A stretch of 64,000 bases of DNA from assembly GCF_964340395.1 (NCBI RefSeq), contig NC_135550.1, positions 5,232,101 through 5,296,100 on the forward strand. The letters are read 5' to 3'. The DNA is from Glandiceps talaboti. Taxonomy: Eukaryota; Hemichordata; Enteropneusta; Spengelidae. The translations under genes and the position numbers were made by a program. Shown here one piece after another: positions 13,001-26,439 of this stretch. Position 1 is the first letter of the stretch. The number at the start of each line of letters is the position of its first letter. Below the pieces are notes generated by a model. It was given only the letters and a program-made list of their open reading frames with translations, searched no databases and was not told the origin of the DNA.

Positions 13001-15288
13001 TGTTTACCATCATGTTTGTACATTTCATCGATCAAAGTGTGGTGTGACTGCTACAATTTCCATCGCGGTTTACATATATAATATATATTATCATATATAT
13101 AAACACATTGATCTTGTACTTATGAACGTTCGTTTAGGGGAGGGGGCGAGATGTTGTCCTAAATGAACGGAGTTTGTTTATTGAGGTTGTGCGATATATT
13201 GTGCGATTGTCAAACAATGCTGAGGATATTGTTTCATGAGATTTTGAACTCCTATTTTTGTTTGAAAATGACCTCTTTTAGGCTTTTCAAGATTGTATAA
13301 CTCCATTAGGGATCGCGTGATGCAGAATAGGCGAAAATACCAACGCTAATTATAAGCAAACTACAATACAGTTACGATAAATGACCTTGTTTCCCTATAA
13401 TACAGTAATGTTAATAGTCTGGTTGATAATGACTATTATATTTCATTTTGCCTTTATTTGATTTATCATCTAACTGTATTAATCTTTTCTGTGCTTGTGT
13501 TTACATTGTTACACAATCATCACAACCTATGTTCTAAATTCAGATGATAATGTTAATTCTTATGATATGAGATATAAACTTAGTAATAGTTTTGTTTGGA
13601 TATCAGGGGCGGGGTAAATTTTACAAAGATCTTTAGCTGCCCTCATTGTTTTCATTTTCGATGGTATATTATTTTAGATTTAATTCGATTAAGTTTTTCG
13701 TCAATTTTATCATTTCTTATTCCTCGTAAAACACGTGCACTAGATAGAACTATGCATTTATCAACAATGCAGTTCTTGTGTTTTATTAGATTAAACTGAT
13801 AATTATTTAGTTTCCTTGGAATTGGTGAAAATTTAAACCCTTTTGTCATTCGATTTGTGACAGGATTTTCCATATAATGGAATAACTGAATTTGATATTT
13901 CATAGCCTTCTTGACATGCCATTTGTTTCAAACACGATTTATACTGTATGCAATTCCTGTTATATTCAGGCAAAACATTAAGTTTGAATAATTACTTTAG
14001 TCACTACATAAATGTTTGATTGCGGGCCAGATAGGATTACATTGTCATGTCATTGTGGTAAATTTACACAAACAAGTGATTGACTGAAATAATACTTTCA
14101 AACCATGCATATCAGTGTTAAAAGGAGTGTTTAATGCAGATGCGGGAATACATTAAAAAAGAATGACATGATAAGAAAGAGATTGGAAGTTTAGTTTAGT
14201 TTAGTGATGAGAGTGATGAAGGGAATGGACATCCCATAATACTTGCGTGCCCTCGTGGACCCTAAGTAGAGTAAACTCAGCTTATAATACAAAAGTGTAT
14301 GGGAAAATTGTGTTCCTCCTAAGCTGACTTGATATCAGGTATGCGAGAACAATATGTACACATTGGTATACAGCGTTACATTGGTATTAGAAGTACATAA
14401 TATAGTGATCCAGTGATATAAGTAGTAACTTTTTTTTGCAACGTTGCTGGTTAGTTAAATGCACAAATTAAAGATCATTATACCTATATATGGTTGGTAT
14501 TTCAGGCAAGATGCAATTGCTAAGATATATTACCTTGATTTTTCTGTTTCATAATAACAAAACAGAAATTTGAGTTAGCAGACCGTCTTTGATGATCATA
14601 TTAAAATATCCAGTGTACCTTATGTAATTTGTTATTTTTAAGACCTTGCCAAAGACATATTACTTGCATGGGAGAGTGATATACCTTGTATATGCTAATT
14701 ATGCTAATTACTATTAAGACACTTTGATACATATACCTTGTATATGCTAATTATGCTAATTACTATTAAGACACTTTGATACATTTTACATGAAAGGGAT
14801 TTGATGATGACAAACGTGCTCAATGTATTCCCATTGTACTGCAAATCGAATGAAATATAACCTGCATATATTTGTATTATAAAAATAAAATGTTATCAGT
14901 TAATATGCTGATTGTAATTTTATATAATATGCATATTATGCTGATGAGTAAACACACATATATCACTTAATATGAGTTTGTTGATGATGGTATAAGATAT
15001 AAAGGAAGTTTCCATTTCAATCCTATACTGATAGACGTGTAACATGCCTTAGTGTTTTTGAAATGGTGTATACGTATACACTAAATGTTATTCATGTAAA
15101 TTTAGCTAATTAAAACCACAGCTGAAATATTAAGCATATGTAAATGACATAGCAGATGTCGAATCATCAAATGATGGTCCTAGTATGCTTTTTCAAACTT
15201 ATACCTATCCATAGACATGTTACTTGCCAGGTTTGTTTTCGAAAACTGCATTTGAATATGGTATTTCCGTCATTTTCACCATGTTCCA
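9831..15288. other. Mostly unassigned DNA upstream of the methyltransferase gene
   Basis: Contains microsatellites, an ACAG/AC run (11088-11126), a CCTCCCGTA...TACGGGAGG hairpin (11151-11172), a CAACTCGYCCCATTTCAACT minisatellite (11880-11985) and the 52-bp duplication at 14681. No coding exon is recognised. The promoter of the methyltransferase gene is presumably near 15 kb but shows no clear signature. Confidence 0.45.
14681..14784 (+). repeat. 52-bp perfect tandem duplication
   Basis: Units 14681-14732 and 14733-14784 are identical, opening ATACCTTGTATATGC and ending CTTTGATACAT. It lies 5' of the methyltransferase gene. Confidence 0.9.
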
Positions 15289-15420
15289 CTACTTAGATTT
15301 TTCCAGACTTTTGAAATGTTGTTCAGCATAAAATGCTGAGTAAATAATTTCTGTTGCAATTATGTCCTGATCTAACATAACTACTGTATACAACCTTTTT
15401 AAATAGAACTGGAAAAGGAG

Positions 15421-18400
15421 ATGTCTAAACATCGTAAAGATTACTGGGAATTGCGTTCCCAACAATTCCAACCATCCGATGTCAGAAGTGTATTATGGTC
15501 CAGTACAAAAACCTGGTCAGAAGAACTCAGTAGGTGTGAAATTGAAGAATTTATGTCAGTGCTCCCAGCATTTGAAGGAAAGGTTGTATGTGACCTGGCA
15601 GCTGGTATAGGGTGAATATCATGACTATATATTCTGATGAGAGGAGGTTATGTTATACTGTCTGTCTGTCTGTCTGTCTGTCTGTCAGTCTATCTATCTA
15701 TCTATCTTTCAGCTATGATATAAAAACTGTTGCAGAGCGATCTTAATGAAATTTGCTACACATCTTCCATATGGTAATGACAAGAACTGATTAGATTTCG
15801 GTAAACATCCAATGAACATTAATTAGTCATTTGCATAATTTATGGTTTTCAGTAATTACAGAATGCATACTTCAAATGCATATTTCAAATTCAATATAAT
15901 TTGGTACATATGTTAACCTTAACAAAGCGCATATGGCAGTTGTTTTTAATTTTTATGTGTAATTTGCATAAATAATCATTTCTGATAATTAGGCAATATT
16001 TTTAGAATTCCAACTTTAAGTTTCACATAATTTAGTACGTGCATGGCATGGATGGTAAAGATGTCCATCTGCCCTTTTAAACTTGTTTATGTCACTTATA
16101 ATCTTAATGATTTATATGGAATTAATGATGTTTCGATAATTAGGCAATATCTTAAGTATGTAAGCTTCAAAACTTCATATAATTTAATTAATTTTCCAAT
16201 TAAGGAGTACATCATGTATAAATACCTATACCTCAAAAGTTTGCATTCCAACAATGTGTGTAGGAACAAAAATCTATGCTTTTGCCCTTATTGTTATGCA
16301 TTCAGTTTAAATCTGGTTTACATCTGGTTTTGGATTCAGTTTACGTCTGGTTTAGATATGAGACCACAGGGAACTGGAGGCATACATGCAAAGATTTGGT
16401 TTTGACTTTTATGTTCAATAAAGATGATTAGTATATATATAGCATGTAAACATCCCAACTTTATCTGTCTTGTATTCTAGATTATAATACTGTACATTTG
16501 ATATTTCCAGACGATATACCAGTCTTTTGGCAAAAAAAGCCAAACACGTGATAGCTGTTGAACTTGTAGAATCGTACACTCAAGAGAACAAGGAACAGAA
16601 TGGTCACCTGGGAAATATTGACTTTATCACGAGTGATGTGGTAAATGTGAAACTCCAACCAAACAGGTAATATAACATTCTAGCATCATTATCTCTAATG
16701 TTGTCTAATACAATATATGCTGAAGACTGGAATGGTTTGACTTGCTGTCAGGCCTTTGACATTATTGCTTTCATAGTAGGATGGATCCATTCAGTAGTCC
16801 AGGGGCGTTGAATTCTCCTAACTCAGTCCACGGACGCAGTAATTCAAGTTTTTTTAGGAATTTTTATGGATGCCATATGCAGTCATACAATGCCTTAGCT
16901 CTGGAAATATGTACTCCGAGGACTCCAGAGTCCTCGGATATATACTGACATAAGACCTCCGGTATGTGTCGGAGCGTACAGCAAAGCCGCAATTGCACCT
17001 TCGGTGAAAATCTACATTTAGTTGTTTGTAAGAAAGCCCTGAGGTCTAGCAGTTAGGCTAAGAGAGCACTTGTCGGGTCTACTGCCCAGGCTGTTGTTAC
17101 CGATGTTTAATAATAACATTTATAAACATTGTCTCTAAATTACCACGTATTATTATTTGACTCAAAGGAGATATTTCATTATGAGTTGGTCACAAAAGTT
17201 CTTTCGGTATATTTTATTACAGTGTTGATTTGATTTTCTGTAACTACCTACTTCAGTATTTGGATGATGATGAAACTAAGCAGTTTGTTGCTAGGGCCCT
17301 TACGTGGCTCAAAGAAGACGGCTACCTCTTCACACGAGATATGACTGACGGTCAGACTTCATCAGTCAATACTTTGTTGCTTTGTATTCGTGAAGGTTTG
17401 AAATTTGTGCGTGAGGCAGAATGGGCAGGGGGGTACTCAAACTTTTGATGGTTCTTTATTGATTCCTCTGAACCCAGGTCTTGAATAATGATGGCGTGCG
17501 TAGAGTATCATGTACTCCTTTGGGGGCGGGGAGGGGGGGGGGGGGAGGTGCTGGACGATTTGGACCCAAACTCACTTTGCTTGTTTTTCAGCAGCACTAG
17601 ACAGCAAATTTATTTTTGCTTACTAGAACGGAAATCGTTAGGAGTTTAGGTGCCACTGGCGTGCCCACAGATAAATGTACACGTATATCACACAATATTT
17701 TTATTTCATATTCTGGAACTATATTTTTCTGTCTTTAGTTGCGCAACAATTTATTTCCACTTTGGCCTACAGTAATGTTTTCCCCTCGAAAATCTACCAG
17801 TTTCCCCATTTCAAATGGTATACTCCTAACTCAAATAATTAGTTCTAAAATGTAACTTTGAAGCAAGCATGAATAACACACTGTCACTGTAAAGTTTAAC
17901 ATGTAGAATACTCATCAATATCAATAAATGTTACTAAAAGGGGGGGGGGGGCTGGAGCAGTTTTCAACAGACAAAAGTTCCTTTTATGTGAAAAGATAAT
18001 TTAAATACCTGAATTTTGATTTCATTCATAGATACTACAATGACACTGAAATTAGAAGTATCCCAACCTCCTTGTCGACCCTTATCATCGTACAAGGACA
18101 TCTTTGCTGAAGGGCGTATTCCTGCAGAAAATCCGGATGAAAATTTTAAGTTGTCATTGATAACGATGGCTCAAGTACAATCTGTAAAAATGGTAAGCCA
18201 CAATATAACATACGATCTATCGTTTCCTGCAAACTTTGCTATTTAAAGTAATACAATAGCAACTTGAACAGGTATACAGAAAGTTACCCTCTGCGGTAGG
18301 TAGGATGGCCAACCTGACAAGCGTGTTGGTGGGTGAGAACTCTAGCCAGATCGACCATACAACATTCTATGGAGGTTAACTGAAAGAGAACATTTCATAT

Positions 18401-19881
18401 TCTTTGCAAACGAACGAACGAACGAACGAACGAACATTGCATTATTTGTAGCATAAATATTCCCAAAGATTGATTGATTAATATAACAAATATAATATGA
18501 TATGATATGTGATATGATATGTATTTTATTGTCATATATATACTGATACATATGTAATGAAATGTGTATTGATTTTGCGTGTAATGAAAAAATTACAAAA
18601 ACAATATTCTGTAGAGCACTCCTAACACGAGATTGATGCGTTAACAGAGAACTTAAATTGATTTATTAACAGTGCAGACTGCAGTTGGATAAAAGCTAAA
18701 CAATGTGCGATTAGAACCTGATTTGATCGAACAGTACCGCTCGCCTGAGCGAATAAGTTGGAATAAATTACGTGCTGGGTGGAAATCGTCTTTTACAATT
18801 GACTGAGCTCTTTTCTTTACTTGAGCGTTGTACAACTCATTAAGAAAAGGTAGTTGGCACCCAATGATGCTACTGGCAGTGCTAACGATTCGATTGAGGG
18901 GTTTCCGGTCATCAACTGTAGCATTGCCCCACCAAACGATGATTGACAGTGTCAGGACGCTCTCAATCACCGCTCGGTAGAACTTGATCAACAGTCCCTG
19001 GCTGACACGGAAGCTTCTCAATCGTCTTAAGAAAAACAGTCTTTTCTGTGCTTTCTTCACAATATGATCAGTATTGATTTCCCGTTTCAGATCGCCTGAG
19101 ATGTAAACACCGAGAAACTCAAAATACTGCACTATTTCAACCTATGAATTGTTGATGACTAGAGTGATCTTTATTTTTAGTTCAAACGCAATCCAACAAA
19201 TTTAGAATTTTGCCATTTAAACTTCCACTTCTGTCTAATCCTTTACGTCGCACTACACATCTCAGGGTCCCTCGCTGCGAACACCAAGAAATTAACTAGG
19301 TACGCTCAAACAAAGTTTTATTTCTGGCAGAAATTGACATGATATTTATGAAAAGCCCCCCCCCCCCCCCCCCCCCCGCCCAAGTGAACGCAGGTGATTT
19401 GCGTTTAAAGGGGGAACGCAACTCCACGAAATAATGGTATTTTCAAAACCTTTGGAGTAATTTCGATTTCACTTCACACAACGTCCTTGGTTGCCAACAC
19501 CAAACTAAATATCCAAAACCGTTCTTAGGATTCATCAGTATTCAGTTTACATCTAATAAATAGCCATGTCTACTGAAAGAGTAATCATTAGAGGTGAAAA
19601 ATAGTGGTAATAGTACAATAAATGAATACCATAATATGATAGGTATAACATTTACATAGTACAATAAATAATTCTACATTCCAAATTTACCTGACACGTT
19701 CATTATAAGGAGCAATAATGTAAGACGCAGAACACTGGTAAATGTGTTACTTTTACAATGGTTTCATTTTTAATGAAAAATCCGAACCGAAGTAACGTGA
19801 CTCTTTTTATATTTGTAGGTGCGTGGCAAAGAAACCGATTTTTACTTTCTTAATCAGAAAACCCGGTTTTCCAAAGACTGA
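15421..19881 (+). CDS. Phosphoethanolamine N-methyltransferase-like enzyme, 5 exons
   Basis: Predicted SAM-dependent methyltransferase of the phosphoethanolamine methyltransferase family, which makes phosphocholine from phosphoethanolamine in the cytosol. Exons are 15421-15611, 16511-16666, 17223-17350, 18032-18192 and 19819-19881. All have AG/GT borders, and the phases join without a break (699 nt, 232 residues plus TGA). Visible motifs: N-terminal YW at residues 8-9; SAM motif I DLAAGIG at 58-64; acidic E81 at the end of the next strand (VIAVE); NGHLGN at 94-99 followed by D106; and VDLIFCNYLLQYL at 117-129. These match the order and spacing I remember for one half-domain of plant and nematode enzymes. 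The C-terminal third is more divergent. The ATG at 15421 is preceded by an in-frame TAA. Intron 1 carries microsatellite and a Helitron-like motif. Substrate is inferred from family resemblance only; exons 3-5 have a second copy at 28714-30373. Confidence 0.82.
15655..15706. repeat. CTGT and CTAT microsatellite in methyltransferase intron 1
   Basis: Seven CTGT units and four CTAT units, beginning about 45 bp after the exon 1 donor. Confidence 0.9.
16283..16351 (+). other. Run of Helitron-like ends in methyltransferase intron 1
   Basis: ATTCAGTTTAAATCTGGT, then ACATCTGGT, then ATTCAGTTTACGTCTGGT: three successive CTGGT ends. The hairpin before the first is imperfect. Confidence 0.35.
18653..19145 (-). 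pseudogene. 3' fragment of a CR1/L2/Rex-like LINE, inside methyltransferase intron 4
   Basis: Minus-strand ORF with FLGVYISGDLKREINTDHIV, KAQKRLFFLRRLRSF, FYRAVIESVLTLSI, VWWGNAT, IIGCQLPFLNELY and a short terminal region. This is the post-RT segment of the family that is also present at 49614-50018. It is 5'-truncated at about 19145, so no catalytic residues remain. It lies antisense within the intron between exons 4 and 5 of the methyltransferase gene. Confidence 0.75.
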
Positions 19882-19954
19882 AGACCAGCTTAATCGTGAC
19901 TAGAATGGATTAAAGAACACATTAGATTGTCATTATTTTCATAAAAAGGTGTAA

Positions 19955-20302
19955 AATCTAATATTTAAGGAAAGTTTTACCTACAGTGGTGTAAAAATAT
20001 GGAACAGTTTACCACTTGACTTAAAATCATGTCCTTCACTGCAGGCTTTTAAAAGCAAATGTAAATATCATTTTTCAATTGCAAGTGATTCATAATTTCA
20101 GTCGTGTATTGATGATGTTCGTCTATTTTTGTTTTTATACCTATTATATTTTTGCTTGTTTTTTCCTTCATTTGATGTGTGCAGTATTTAATGTATATAT
20201 TGTATATATTTTAATGTTTTTCTCGACACTGTGTGAGAAGAGCCAATGGCTCAACAGTCTATCGAGATTAAATAAAGTCTAATAATAATAATAATAATAA
20301 TT
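19955..20302 (+). mobile_element. LINE 3' end with AAT tail just after methyltransferase exon 5
   Basis: A 46-codon open stub (FKESFTYSGVKIWNSLPLDL, then a short lysine-rich end, TAA at 20093-20095) matches the last residues of CR1/L2/Jockey-type LINEs. A 3' UTR ending AATAAAGTCT and an (AAT)n tail follow. It starts about 75 bp past the methyltransferase stop. Confidence 0.7.
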
Positions 20303-20361
20303 AAATAATAAGTATATAGTAATAATAATTTTTATAATAATCAAGTTTATTTCAATACTAA

Positions 20362-20935
20362 CCACCCTACCTGGGGTAGTTTTGTATGCTGAGTTCAAAA
20401 CAGGGGGTCATTTTATGAACATCTGTTGCCATGGTAACCAAAACCACCATAATATGTTAACCATTTTTTTCCAAAACTTGACATAAAACATTGAAAAAAA
20501 AGATAATACAGTGAAAAAATGCCCTTGTATTAGACATGTATGAGTTAGTGCTACCTGATGTAACATAAATTGTATAAAATTGGATAGCTGTTTCCATGGA
20601 AACGTATGGTAGACGTGAAAATTATGTTTTCATTATATACACATACATCTCACAAACAACATTCTAAATCTGATAAATATCTTCTTATTTGCACATTGAC
20701 CCTACTACCAAGGGTACTTTGTCATGCTGAGTTCAAAAAAGTGGTCATTTAATAACATCGGTTGCCATGGTAACCAAAATAACCATATAACGTGAATTTT
20801 TGACAAATTAGACATAAAACACTTTAAACATTTCAAATTTAGGAAAAAAACATCATTGCTGTTGGAATGTATGGGTTGGTGATATCTGTTGTAACAAGGT
20901 TTCATGATTTTTGAAATTATCTGTATCAAACCTAT
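20362..20935 (+). repeat. Diverged tandem repeat of about 337 bp with X-box-like palindromes
   Basis: Two units share ATGCTGAGTTCAAAA, GTTGCCATGGTAACCAAAA and GACATAAAACA. Each contains GTTGCCATGGTAAC (20425-20438 and 20761-20774), and a third palindrome, GTTTCCATGGAAAC, is at 20590-20603. These fit the RFX X-box consensus (GTNRCC N0-3 RGYAAC) closely. Regulatory activity is not shown. Confidence 0.65.
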
Positions 20936-21039
20936 GCAATTCTAAAAGTAAAACTCTAAAAATCACCAGAATAAATTGTAAATTTACTAAATACCTAAAT
21001 ACCAGCAGTCCTTGAGAATTCGAACTACACTTGTCAACT

Positions 21040-22023
21040 TGGTTCAGTCTTTCATCACAAAATCTCCAAATGTGTACACATACATTTGAGCACAAGTTGA
21101 CATACGCGACTCCATACTGTATATCGTTTGTTTATGGATAGAAATTCAAAATCCGACAGTTTCAAAGATCGTCTGCTGCTCCAGCTGACACTGTAGTTTA
21201 GTATTGTGAAACTCGATGTGTGTACATGCGTATGTACGTATTTCTGGGTCCCAAATTCAGACGATAACAGACACCGATATCATTCATGTCATCGGGGACA
21301 GGTGACATCGCGGTAGCATTCATTGTTACAGGAATACTTATAAATTATCCAGAAATTCTCGATCATAAAGGCTTGCGAAGTGTCGAGTGTGAGAAATGGC
21401 GTCCGTTACTAATACTACTGTGTGCGCGCGAGGTGAATGACGTCACTAGAATTGAATACAATGTAGCAAAGTGCGTTACATTGTCGTATGTTTGCATATG
21501 CGGTACCGCGGTACACACATCACATACAAAGTGAGATAGACAACGATAGAAACAAACTCACCAGCTTACAAATGTATTGTTTACATGACTTTGCCGACGA
21601 TGAGGAATAATCATCATTAATTTACATTAAACTTAGTTGCTAAAATTATGGATGAGTTAAAACAACAAGGGACATTGCATATATTTTTTCCGACATTTCA
21701 TAGGCGAATGTTAATATGCAGTGTTTTTTCGGAGTGTCTGTTGAGGTGTGGGATATTTATGACATCAATTTGAGGAGTATTTCTATGAATAATAAGTACT
21801 GGTTACCTTTGATAAACGGTTGCCTAATAAAGTACACTGAATCCACTGAACTTTAATGATGTCTATATCGCCAGCAAACGTGAAACTGAGATGATGTGGG
21901 GGAACGGTTATTTACGTATACTTTCTAGGGAATTGCATAACATACATGTATATCCATGGCCGATACATGTATTTGACCTAAAACCTGTTGTTCTGTATCT
22001 CTTTGTAACGTCGTTATTGTTGC

Positions 22024-22056
<33 letters not shown>

Positions 22057-24660
22057 AAAGATTCAGTTTGCTTCATCGTACATTACAGTATAGCAAGTAT
22101 AGTATAGTATATGACAAGTTGAGAACTACACGACACGTCTGTTTACATGTAATACAGGCTTCAACATGTGCCTTATGCAGGAGTCAATGTCACCCCACCC
22201 CCCCCCCCCCCACCTCGGGGCATAGTGGGGGATTTGGAAATTAGTCTTATAAAATTTGTCAAATTCCCCACTCCCTGGGGCAAGACATTCTGGAAAATCA
22301 CCACCTAAAAGAAGTAATACTCCCAACATTTCTCCCACCCTAATGGGTGGGGCATTCACAAATTCTGACTGACACACAACCACTCTTTTACGTCCGTGAA
22401 AATGTCTAGGGGGTGAATATGAGGCAATTGCCCCACCCCCTCGGGCATTGTTTCATGGCAAACACGGTCTAATCCCCCACATTTGTCTCGAATCGCCCGA
22501 GGTGGGGTCCCTCGGGCATTCATACATTGACTCGTGCATTAGTAGGAGTACGTTGCGTTAGACTGGTTAGTACCTTGCCTTTACCACGTTTCCAACCCGA
22601 ATTAGCAATTACGATTTTATGTGCATTTCACCTGTTTCTATTTCAATCGTGCACAATGAACCAAGAAACACAACACTCTAAAAAATATACACACTATACT
22701 TGCCAATGGTCATCACAATAAACTTTACCGATTCAACGAACGTTTTGAAGGCCAGCAGTAAATGTAACTGGTTCCCTGACCAATTAAGTAGTTCCCCGCT
22801 TGTGGCTCATGATCAAAGTGAAATCGAAAATTGTGTTTGAACTGATATAAAGGCAAGTCAGCTTCATGATGATAGCAGACTACCGAGAGTTGATTGCTTT
22901 TATTTTGATACATAATTATAACATGTATCATTGTCGAAATCAACATAAAAAGACACAACGCTGTACTGATGTTGCAATTCAGTGTTGCCATATTGTTGTG
23001 TCTACCTGGATCATGGCAAACACAGGTTCATATAACATATATGGTCATAACACAGTACAGTCAATACGTCAAAACAAAATGATAAATAGATAAAACAAAA
23101 ATAAGACATTCCTAGCCATAGTTCTCTTCAGCATGTTCAAATTTTATTTTACAAGACAAAAATAGTCATAGACGATACACCATGCCACATGTACAGTGAG
23201 TCTTCAGTACACGCACGGGACGGGAAGTTTTTTGAAAGACAACGAAAATGCTTCGTGTCACTCTGTGGATGGTAATGAACGCAATCAAGAGAAAATCAAA
23301 TAACGTGAGTGCATAGTTTTCAAGGTGGCTGGTTATCAGACAAAACTAAAAAGCCCAAAGTGTAAAATAAGATATCTAGAAAATATTTGACGATTGCGCG
23401 GCAATCACGAGCGAAAGTGTTCTAGGTGAATTTAACCCTTGACCTATTTTCATAAGGACGTCGAAGGAAACGAGGTCAGTGTGACATCTCAAGCATGATC
23501 AACAACGTTTGCATGAGTGAGTACAACTAAATGTTGTCTAAACTTTAGTGGAAGAGAAATTCTGTTGATCAGACACAGACTATTTTCAAATTCTTACAAC
23601 ATCTTGACGATAAGAAGCAAGTGTGACACTGACAGACAGGCTAATCCGTCCGTACACCATACAGGAGGCACAAACATACCACATATGTGCATCTGGTTGA
23701 CTGCGATTGATTGTGATCACGTAATATTTAGCACTAACTTTATGCTGTTGCTTCCAAATATTATTGAACTGCAATCTTTCTAAACAAGTCATGGAAATTG
23801 CCAGAAACCTGATTATTTTATGACTGAATATGTTACGATCATAAATTCCCTTACTTTCAGTTAAATTTTCTGATGGGAAGCATTTAGTGTGAAATCTGAT
23901 GAGCGACATTGATGGGTACAGTGACGTAATTCGTAAACAAATCTAACGTTGGTAACTTTTATTTTAGTAAATGGTCCTTAAATATCAAGTACACCTGTCT
24001 TCATAGCAAACAGAAATCTGAGGCCAAATTTTGCCACGAATGGATACATCATTTGACTCCACAATATAATAAGCACGGCAATAGCTCAAAAACCTGGCTC
24101 AAATTTTATAACACTCGCACAGCTCAGAGCGCCTGCAGGGTGTCGGAAAAATCGATTATCTTTTCAGTAAACTTTGCAACACTGTATTATCAAAATTTTG
24201 TACCTGTCAATGTACTGCTGCATACAATGTAGTAGAAATACTACTACTAAACACTTCATGGAATATTTGTAACAGTATGTTGTGAAAGTCTACGATGATT
24301 TGAAAACAGCAGTGGTTTCGGAATAATATTACAAATATTGTGAGACGCATTGCAAATATTGTTTTCAGGGAATGTCATCAGCAACTTTATAAATCATTAC
24401 AGAACAATGTATTTGTCTGTACCTTGCTCGGTCGTGATGCGAGCTGTTCAGACAAATATCGGGGGGGGGGGGCGGCCTCCTCTCACACAGTTAGGGGTTG
24501 GCCGATGGTTGAGGGCGCCCCGTCACGGCGTACCTTACAGACTAAGCTAATATATGCTCAAACGGATGCATTTTATTGACAATAGGACCAAAAGGCACCA
24601 TTCCTCTAAATTGTTTCTCACACAATGCTTTATTATTATATACTTTTTAAACCCCTTCAC
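21040..24660. other. No gene recognised
   Basis: Part of the interval between the two methyltransferase cassettes. Holds a TTG microsatellite (22017-22057) and C- and G-rich runs (22195-22213, 24463-24473). Nothing resembling methyltransferase exons 1-2 was found. Confidence 0.45.
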
Positions 24661-24663
24661 TTG

Positions 24664-24694
<31 letters not shown>

Positions 24695-24999
24695 AATAAT
24701 ACTAATAATAATAAGGATGAGATGCAGGTTCGTTCGTTTTTTGCTCATTATGAAGCTTCATGGTATGTTCCATCATTTGGTTAAAAGATTTTTTGAAAAT
24801 CGTTTATCAGGATTGTCCATATTTCTTGTAGATCTCAGCTCAAGACCTTGGGTTTTGTGAGGGGCAAGGTTGTCTCGAGGCGGTAGTTCACACTCACAGT
24901 GTTAGCTGCTCTACTGTTAATGCGTCAGGGAAAACTACAGAGCCGACAGTAGTCATCAAAGTTTAGTCTGGTTACTGTGTGGGTTTTGGGGCAATTCCA

Positions 25000-25114
<115 letters not shown>

Positions 25115-25146
25115 TTAACACTGAGTTTCTATATACATTTATAAAT

Positions 25147-25910
<764 letters not shown>

Positions 25911-26439
25911 CAACTGAAAGTCAAAAACTGCTTGACCGATTGCTTTGATATTTGGTGTCTAGTTGGAAAATTGTTCAAATGAAAATGATTGCATCAAAGA
26001 TGTGGGTTTTGGGTCAAAGAATGTGATATTTGGTCAAAAGACTTAAACTCCAAAACCATTGGGCAGATTGGCATGAAATTTGATGGGAACATTCTTTGAT
26101 GTGAGTAAATTAAGATTTGTTCATGACATGATGATTCCCTTAGTAATATGCAAATTAGGGCTAAAAATGTGTCTTTTGGGTCAAAAACCTATAATTCCAA
26201 AACTACTCAGCAGATTGGGCTGAAATTTAACAGGGATGCATCTGTGGGTGTATAAATGAAGAAATATTAAGCATATAATGATCTCATAAGTAATATGCAA
26301 AGTAGGTGTAAACATGTGAATTTTTGTCAAACATTTATATCTCAAAAAGTACTTGGTCATTGAGACTCAAACCTGGTGAGATGTTTCTAGAAGTGTTATT
26401 CTGCAGATTTTCTTCAAAATATTTTGACACAATTGGCCC

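Noticed and set aside
16043-16405. 120-codon ORF in methyltransferase intron 1
   Set aside because: AT-rich, hydrophobic-biased chance frame overlapping repeat motifs; no homology recognised and it lies inside the intron.
22126-22383. Minus-strand ORF across C-rich sequence
   Set aside because: Low-complexity G-rich translation without motif or splice context.
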